A stretch of 64,000 nt of DNA from VRUE01 sp963770315 (GTDB lineage Bacteria; Actinomycetota; Thermoleophilia; Solirubrobacterales; 70-9), in contig CAVYPC010000002.1 in NCBI GenBank assembly GCA_963770315.1, positions 744,001 to 808,000 of the forward strand, given 5' to 3'. How positions within the stretch are numbered: position 1 is the stretch's first letter; each line of letters starts with the position of its first letter. The notes under the pieces were generated by a model. The model was not told the DNA's origin. It saw nothing but the letters and a program-made list of their open reading frames with translations, and did no database searches. The translations under genes were made by a program, and so were the position numbers. Below are positions 60,196 through 64,000 of this stretch, one piece after another.

Positions 60196-61008
60196 CTACT
60201 CGGCCGCGGCAAGGGCGGCGCGTAGCGAGGACGGGGTCGAGCCGGTCTCCGAGCGCACCACCCGGCAGAGGTGGCTTTGGTCGGCGAAGCCGACGTCCGC
60301 CGCCAGGCGGGCGAGGTTGCGCTCGCCGCTGCCGAGGCGCTCGAGGGCGGCGCGAGTTCGCAGTCGCATGCGGTGGCGCGAGATCGTGTGGCCGGTGACC
60401 GCGCGGAAGATGCGGCTGAGGTGATGCGGCGAGGTCGCCAGGGCGCGGGAGAGCTCGGGGAGCGATTGCCCTGGGTCGGCGGCCAGCGATTCCCGCGCCC
60501 TGGCGATCAAGATCCGGTGCGAATCGCTCGCCGGGCACCCCGACTGCGCTCGGTGCCGGTCGTCGATTTCGAGCACGCTCGCGACCAAGAGGGTCGCCCG
60601 TTCCGCGAGGGTGTCGCGATCGGCGCCCCGCTGCGCGCCGGCGAGCAGCAGCCGCTGCTCGAGGTCGAGCTGGGGGGAGGCGTGCAGCGGTCGCGACGGC
60701 AGGGTGGGGTCGCCGCCCCAGATCGATGCCACCAGACCGGGGTCGAGGAGGAACGCGGTGCAATCGTCGCCGCCGCTGTGCGGGTGGTCGTAGCGCTGTT
60801 CCTCGCCGGGATTGACGAAGAAGATCGTCGATGGATCGAGCAGCTCCTCGCCGCCGGCGCCGCTACGGATGAAGCAGCCCCGCCGCACGAAGCCGACGCT
60901 GTGCCTCCCTGTCGTCTCCTCGGCGTTACCCCGGCCGCGCTCGTGCCGACAGGCGACATCGGCTATCTCGAGGCCGTCCTGCGCGAGGATAGTCCGAGCG
61001 CTGAGCAT
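60196..61008 (-). CDS. AraC-family transcriptional regulator
   Basis: A 270-aa regulator. The N-terminal half is a cupin-like sensor (HSVGFVRRGCFIR, FFVNPGEEQRYDHPH). The C-terminal 100 residues are the double helix-turn-helix: LPELSRALATSPHHLSRIFR and LARLAADVGFADQSHLCRVV in part. The inducer is unknown; the convergent cupin gene is a possible target. Confidence 0.92.
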   Translation of the reverse strand: MLSARTILAQDGLEIADVACRHERGRGNAEETTGRHSVGFVRRGCFIRSGAGGEELLDPSTIFFVNPGEEQRYDHPHSGGDDCTAFLLDPGLVASIWGGDPTLPSRPLHASPQLDLEQRLLLAGAQRGADRDTLAERATLLVASVLEIDDRHRAQSGCPASDSHRILIARARESLAADPGQSLPELSRALATSPHHLSRIFRAVTGHTISRHRMRLRTRAALERLGSGERNLARLAADVGFADQSHLCRVVRSETGSTPSSLRAALAAAE

Positions 61009-61105
61009 GTGCCTCAGTCTTCCAGATGCGCACTAATGTCCAAGCGGTGCGGCCGGCCAGGTGGCATCGTCGATCGGACCACGATGTCGTCGAAAGGAGA
61101 TACGG

Positions 61106-61513
61106 ATGGCCTCCATCCGCAAGGAGTGCACGATCGAAGCGAAACCGGACGAGGTCTGGGCGGCGTTGCGCGATTGGGGCGCCCTGCACGAGCGCTTGGT
61201 ACCTGGCTTCGTCATCGATACCCAGCTGGACGGGGACGACCGGATCGTCACCTTCTTCAACGACGCGGTAGTCCGGGAGCGGTTGATCGACTGCAGCGAC
61301 GACGACCGCAGGCTGGTCTGGTCGATCGTCGACGGCCCCTACGCACACCACAACGGCGCCGCGCAGGCGCTCGACGGCGAGGATGGAGGGACTCGGTTCG
61401 TATGGGTCGCCGACCTGCTGCCGAACGAGCTGGCGCAAGTTACGGCTGAGCTGATGGAGCGTGGCGTCGAGACGATCAAGCGCACTCTGGAGGCCACTGC
61501 CGCGGCGCGGTGA
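61106..61513 (+). CDS. SRPBCC-fold protein (polyketide cyclase-like)
   Basis: A 135-aa START-like protein: SIRKECTIEAKPDEVWAALR, LVPGFVIDTQLDGDDRIV in part, DDRRLVWSIVDGPY and a long C-terminal helix ELAQVTAELMERGVETIKR. It would bind a hydrophobic ligand. ATG 61106 follows AAAGGAG; the open frame to 61061 lies upstream of it. Divergent from the AraC gene. Confidence 0.88.
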   Translation: MASIRKECTIEAKPDEVWAALRDWGALHERLVPGFVIDTQLDGDDRIVTFFNDAVVRERLIDCSDDDRRLVWSIVDGPYAHHNGAAQALDGEDGGTRFVWVADLLPNELAQVTAELMERGVETIKRTLEATAAAR

Positions 61514-61556
61514 TGGCCCCTTTGCTGCCCAGGAGTCGTCCCCTGGGGAATGCGAG

Positions 61557-62312
61557 TCAGCCGAAGACCAGGCGGACGATCGCGGCGCTGCCGACCACCA
61601 CGATCAGGCCCCTGAGCGCATCTTGGGAGAGGCGGCGTCCGTAGTGGGCGCCGAGCTGGCCGCCGAGGATCGAGGAGGCGGCGATGATCGCCGCCGGCGC
61701 CCAGGCCACGTGCGCGGCGAAGATGAAATAGAGGCCGGCGACGCCGTTGACGAGGCCGGCGAGGACATTCTTGAGGGCGTTGGTTCGCTGCAGATCCTGC
61801 GGCAGGGCGACGCCGAGGATCGCCATCAGCATGATTCCCTGGGCGGCGCCGAAGTAGCCGCCGTAGATCCCGGTCGCATAGACCGCCAGCGGCGGGAGGA
61901 TTCCGCGCTCGTGCCATGAGCCGACCGCGCCGCTGGCCAGCAGGCGGTTGATTCTGGGCTGCAGCACGACCAGGACGAGCGCGATGGCGATGAATACGGG
62001 GACGATGGTCTTGAATGCCGATGGAGGCAGGACGAGCAACAGCACGGCCCCGCTCACCCCGCCCAGCATCGACATCAGGCCGAACCGGATCGCCCGCTGG
62101 CGCTGCCCGGCCAGCTCGCGCCGATATCCCACCGCCCCGGAGACGGCGCCGGGAACGAGGCCGATCGTGTTGGAGACGTTTGCCGTAACCGGCGCGTAGC
62201 CGAAGGCGAGGAGCACCGGGAAGGTGATCAGCGTCCCACTGCCGACCGCCGCGTTGACCGCGCCCGCCGCCAGCCCGGCGAGGGCGATGGCGAGGATCTC
62301 GCCGCCGCTCAT
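61557..62312 (-). CDS. TauE/SafE-family anion exporter
   Basis: A 251-aa membrane protein with eight hydrophobic segments. AAGAVNAAVGSGTLITFPVLL is the first TauE/SafE motif, ATGIYGGYFGAAQGIML the second, and the two halves are inverted repeats. The family exports sulfite, sulfoacetate or similar organosulfur anions. No sulfur gene is nearby, so the substrate is unclear. Confidence 0.9.
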   Translation of the reverse strand: MSGGEILAIALAGLAAGAVNAAVGSGTLITFPVLLAFGYAPVTANVSNTIGLVPGAVSGAVGYRRELAGQRQRAIRFGLMSMLGGVSGAVLLLVLPPSAFKTIVPVFIAIALVLVVLQPRINRLLASGAVGSWHERGILPPLAVYATGIYGGYFGAAQGIMLMAILGVALPQDLQRTNALKNVLAGLVNGVAGLYFIFAAHVAWAPAAIIAASSILGGQLGAHYGRRLSQDALRGLIVVVGSAAIVRLVFG

Positions 62313-62376
62313 CCGGGCCCGATGCGGTTTGCGCTCACGATCGGCTGACTCTATGAAGAACGGCCTCGCGCAGCGG

Positions 62377-62382
62377 TAGGGT
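62377..62382 (+). promoter_or_regulatory. -10 box TAGGGT of the hydrolase gene
   Basis: TAGGGT, 6 nt, then GTG 62389. Confidence 0.5.
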
Positions 62383-62388
62383 CTCCGC

Positions 62389-63321
62389 GTGGAAGCGGCC
62401 AGCTGCTTCGAGGCACACGAGGTTGACCTGCACGGCCACCGCGCCGTCTATCGCGTCGCCGGCAGCGGGCCGACCGTTGTGCTGATCCACGGCATGATCA
62501 ATTCCTCGCGCCACTGGGAGGCGGTGGCGGGGAGGCTCGCTGGCTCCTACCGGGTGATCGCTCCGGACCTGATCGGGCACGGCGACTCGGCGACGCCACG
62601 GGGCGACTACTCGCTCGGCGCCCACGCGGCCAGCATCCGCGACCTGCTGACGACGATCGGCGTCGAGCGGGCGACGATCGTCGGCCACTCACTCGGCGGC
62701 GGCGTGGCGATGCAGTTCTTCTACCAATTCCCGCAGCGCACCGAGCGGTTGGTGCTGATCTCCAGCGGCGGCCTCGGGCGGGAGGTGAGCCCGCTGCTGC
62801 GCGGAGCCGCGCTCCCAGGCGTCTCCTCTCTCCTCCGCCTCGCCGCGCAGCGGCGGCTGGTCGACGCGATCGATGCCGCCGGCGGACGGCTGCGCGCCCG
62901 CGGCAGCACCAGGGGCGTCTACCTGGAGGCAGTGGCGCGGGCGCTGCGCCCGCTGCAGGAGCCGGGCTCGCGGCGCGCCTTCGTGCAGACCTTGCGCTCG
63001 GTGATCGACGTCCACGGCCAGCACGTCAGCGCCGCCGACCGCCTCTACCTGCTCGGCGACATGGCGACGCTGATCGTCTGGGGCGAGCGCGACCGCACGA
63101 TCCCGATCGAGCATGGCCGAGCCGCACACGAGGCGATCCCGCATTGTCGCTTCGAGACGCTGCCCCGCGCCGCCCACTTTCCCCACCTCGAAGACCCCGA
63201 GGGCCTCGCCACGACCCTGGGCGACTTCCTCGCGACGACTGCGCCGGTGCGCATCGACGACTCCGAATGGGCCGCGGTCATCGCCCAGCAGGCCAAGAGC
63301 CGGCTGCGCGCCGTGGCCTGA
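62389..63321 (+). CDS. Alpha/beta hydrolase
   Basis: A 310-aa serine hydrolase. LIHGMINSSRHW is the oxyanion loop, PDLIGHGDS follows, IVGHSLGGGVAM holds the nucleophile Ser, VWGERDRTIP the Asp and RAAHFPHLEDPEG the His. Similar to epoxide hydrolases and esterases; the substrate is unknown. The next gene follows after 9 nt, so they probably share a transcript. Confidence 0.92.
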   Translation: MEAASCFEAHEVDLHGHRAVYRVAGSGPTVVLIHGMINSSRHWEAVAGRLAGSYRVIAPDLIGHGDSATPRGDYSLGAHAASIRDLLTTIGVERATIVGHSLGGGVAMQFFYQFPQRTERLVLISSGGLGREVSPLLRGAALPGVSSLLRLAAQRRLVDAIDAAGGRLRARGSTRGVYLEAVARALRPLQEPGSRRAFVQTLRSVIDVHGQHVSAADRLYLLGDMATLIVWGERDRTIPIEHGRAAHEAIPHCRFETLPRAAHFPHLEDPEGLATTLGDFLATTAPVRIDDSEWAAVIAQQAKSRLRAVA

Positions 63322-63330
63322 GGTAGCGCC

Positions 63331-63801
63331 GTGGCGGCGAAGGAAAGCGCCGGCGTCCTCGTCTTCCGCCGCCACGCCGCGCCCGAAGTTCTCCTCATCC
63401 ATCCAGGCGGTCCCTTCTGGGCGAAGAAGGACCTCGGTGCCTGGTCGATCCCGAAGGGGGAACCGGACCCGGGGGAGGAGCGGCGGCAATGCGCGCTGCG
63501 GGAGCTGGCCGAGGAGCTGGGGCCGGATGCACCCTCGCTCGCCCCGGGCGAGTTGATCGAGCTGGGCTCGATCAAGCAGAAGGGCGGCAAGGTCGTGCAC
63601 GCCTGGGCCGGGGAGGGCGACTTCGACCCAGCGGCCCTGAGCAGCAACAGCTTCGAGCTGGAGTGGCCGCCCCGCTCCGGTGCCCTCCGCGAGTTCCCCG
63701 AGGTCGACCGGGCTGGGTGGTTCGACCCCGCCGAAGCGCTGCGCAAGATCCTGCCGGCGCAGGGGCCCTTCGTCGAGCGCCTGCTCGAGTCGCTGTACTA
63801 G
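63331..63801 (+). CDS. Nudix hydrolase
   Basis: A 156-aa pyrophosphohydrolase. The Nudix box runs from the Gly of PKGEPDPGEE to CALRELAEELG (REx2EE). SAGVLVFRRHAAPEVLLIHP is the family start for the group acting on nucleotides or diadenosine polyphosphates (NUDIX with KKDLGAWSIPKG). GTG 63331 follows GAGG at 7 nt. Confidence 0.92.
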   Translation: MAAKESAGVLVFRRHAAPEVLLIHPGGPFWAKKDLGAWSIPKGEPDPGEERRQCALRELAEELGPDAPSLAPGELIELGSIKQKGGKVVHAWAGEGDFDPAALSSNSFELEWPPRSGALREFPEVDRAGWFDPAEALRKILPAQGPFVERLLESLY

Positions 63802-63837
63802 CCGCTGCTCCGGGCGGACGGCGCTGCGGACCGGTCG

Positions 63838-63843
63838 TATACT
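63838..63843 (+). promoter_or_regulatory. -10 box TATACT of the last gene
   Basis: TATACT, 8 nt, then ATG 63852. Confidence 0.6.
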
Positions 63844-63851
63844 CGCGCGCA

Positions 63852-64000
63852 ATGGCTGACGGTCCCGATCCGCAGGCTACCCCGCACGGCGAGGGTCCTT
63901 CGGGGAGGCCGCTGCCGCTCTCGGTGCGGTTGCTCGGCGCCGGTGTGCGCGGGGCTCGTTCGGTCGGCAAGGCGACCGGGGTCGAGCGCGCGGTTCAGTC
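63852..64000 (+). CDS. Unknown protein, cut by the window edge
   Basis: ATG 63852 opens a frame without a stop to the end of the window: MADGPDPQATPHGEGPSGR followed by LPLSVRLLGAGVRGARSVG and ATGVERAVQ. The start is supported by a consensus-like -10 at 8 nt. Forty-nine codons are too few for a family; the mix of polar start and Gly/Arg-rich helix is all that can be said. Confidence 0.55.
   Translation, partial: MADGPDPQATPHGEGPSGRPLPLSVRLLGAGVRGARSVGKATGVERAVQ

Overview
The window is high-GC DNA from an actinomycete-like bacterium. It carries a complete coenzyme F420 pathway with a fused FbiC, a crotonyl-CoA carboxylase/reductase, an acetoacetyl-CoA synthetase, two acyl-CoA carboxylase carboxyltransferases, an RmuC, an MntR/MntH pair and many starts placed 6-9 nt after a TANNNT -10 box, which suggests leaderless mRNAs. 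Actinomycetota is well supported; class Thermoleophilia (Solirubrobacterales-like) is my inference from gene content, not proven.

Region 1-15.8 kb is an extracellular polysaccharide locus. It holds a polytopic membrane glycosyltransferase-like protein (cut by the window edge), three GT4 and five GT2 glycosyltransferases (one fused to a NodB deacetylase and tandemly duplicated), a secreted GH26 hydrolase, a Wzm/Wzt-type ABC exporter with a C-terminal cargo-binding domain, and a PAS-BTAD (SARP-like) regulator facing the GT2 operon across a 19-bp direct repeat.

Region 15.8-24.5 kb is housekeeping and stress: ccr with a small dimeric-barrel partner, rmuC, a lipoprotein, ygfZ, mntR-mntH with an operator spanning the mntR start codon, a receiver-like protein, an orphan NMT1-type binding protein and an aquaporin.

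Region 24.6-33.2 kb is the F420 locus: fbiC, a secreted protein, a zinc alcohol dehydrogenase, cofE-cofC, cofD-npdG, and a divergent SDR plus thioesterase-like gene. cofC makes the phospho-lactyl/enolpyruvyl-GDP donor, cofD joins it to the deazaflavin from FbiC, cofE adds glutamates, and npdG reduces the cofactor with NADPH.

Region 33.2-47 kb mixes acyl-CoA metabolism (HMG-CoA lyase, carboxyltransferases, acetoacetyl-CoA synthetase), an AbiEi/DUF559 protein, PAP2, MBL hydrolase, P450, a PQQ-propeller lipoprotein and three tRNA genes.

Region 47-59 kb is accessory: tRNA-Gly and tRNA-Pro, a broken HNH gene, an IS481-like element, three copies of the tRNA-Pro 3' end (13-bp common core) that bracket a probable decayed integrative island (about 47.6-54.4 kb) with an RCC1-repeat protein, a Vgb-like propeller and a MazEF pair, then a TetR fragment and an eight-domain Ig-like surface protein with a recent 636-bp tandem duplication.

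Region 58-64 kb carries small enzymes and regulators (VOC, cupin, AraC, SRPBCC, TauE/SafE, alpha/beta hydrolase, Nudix) and a gene cut by the right edge.
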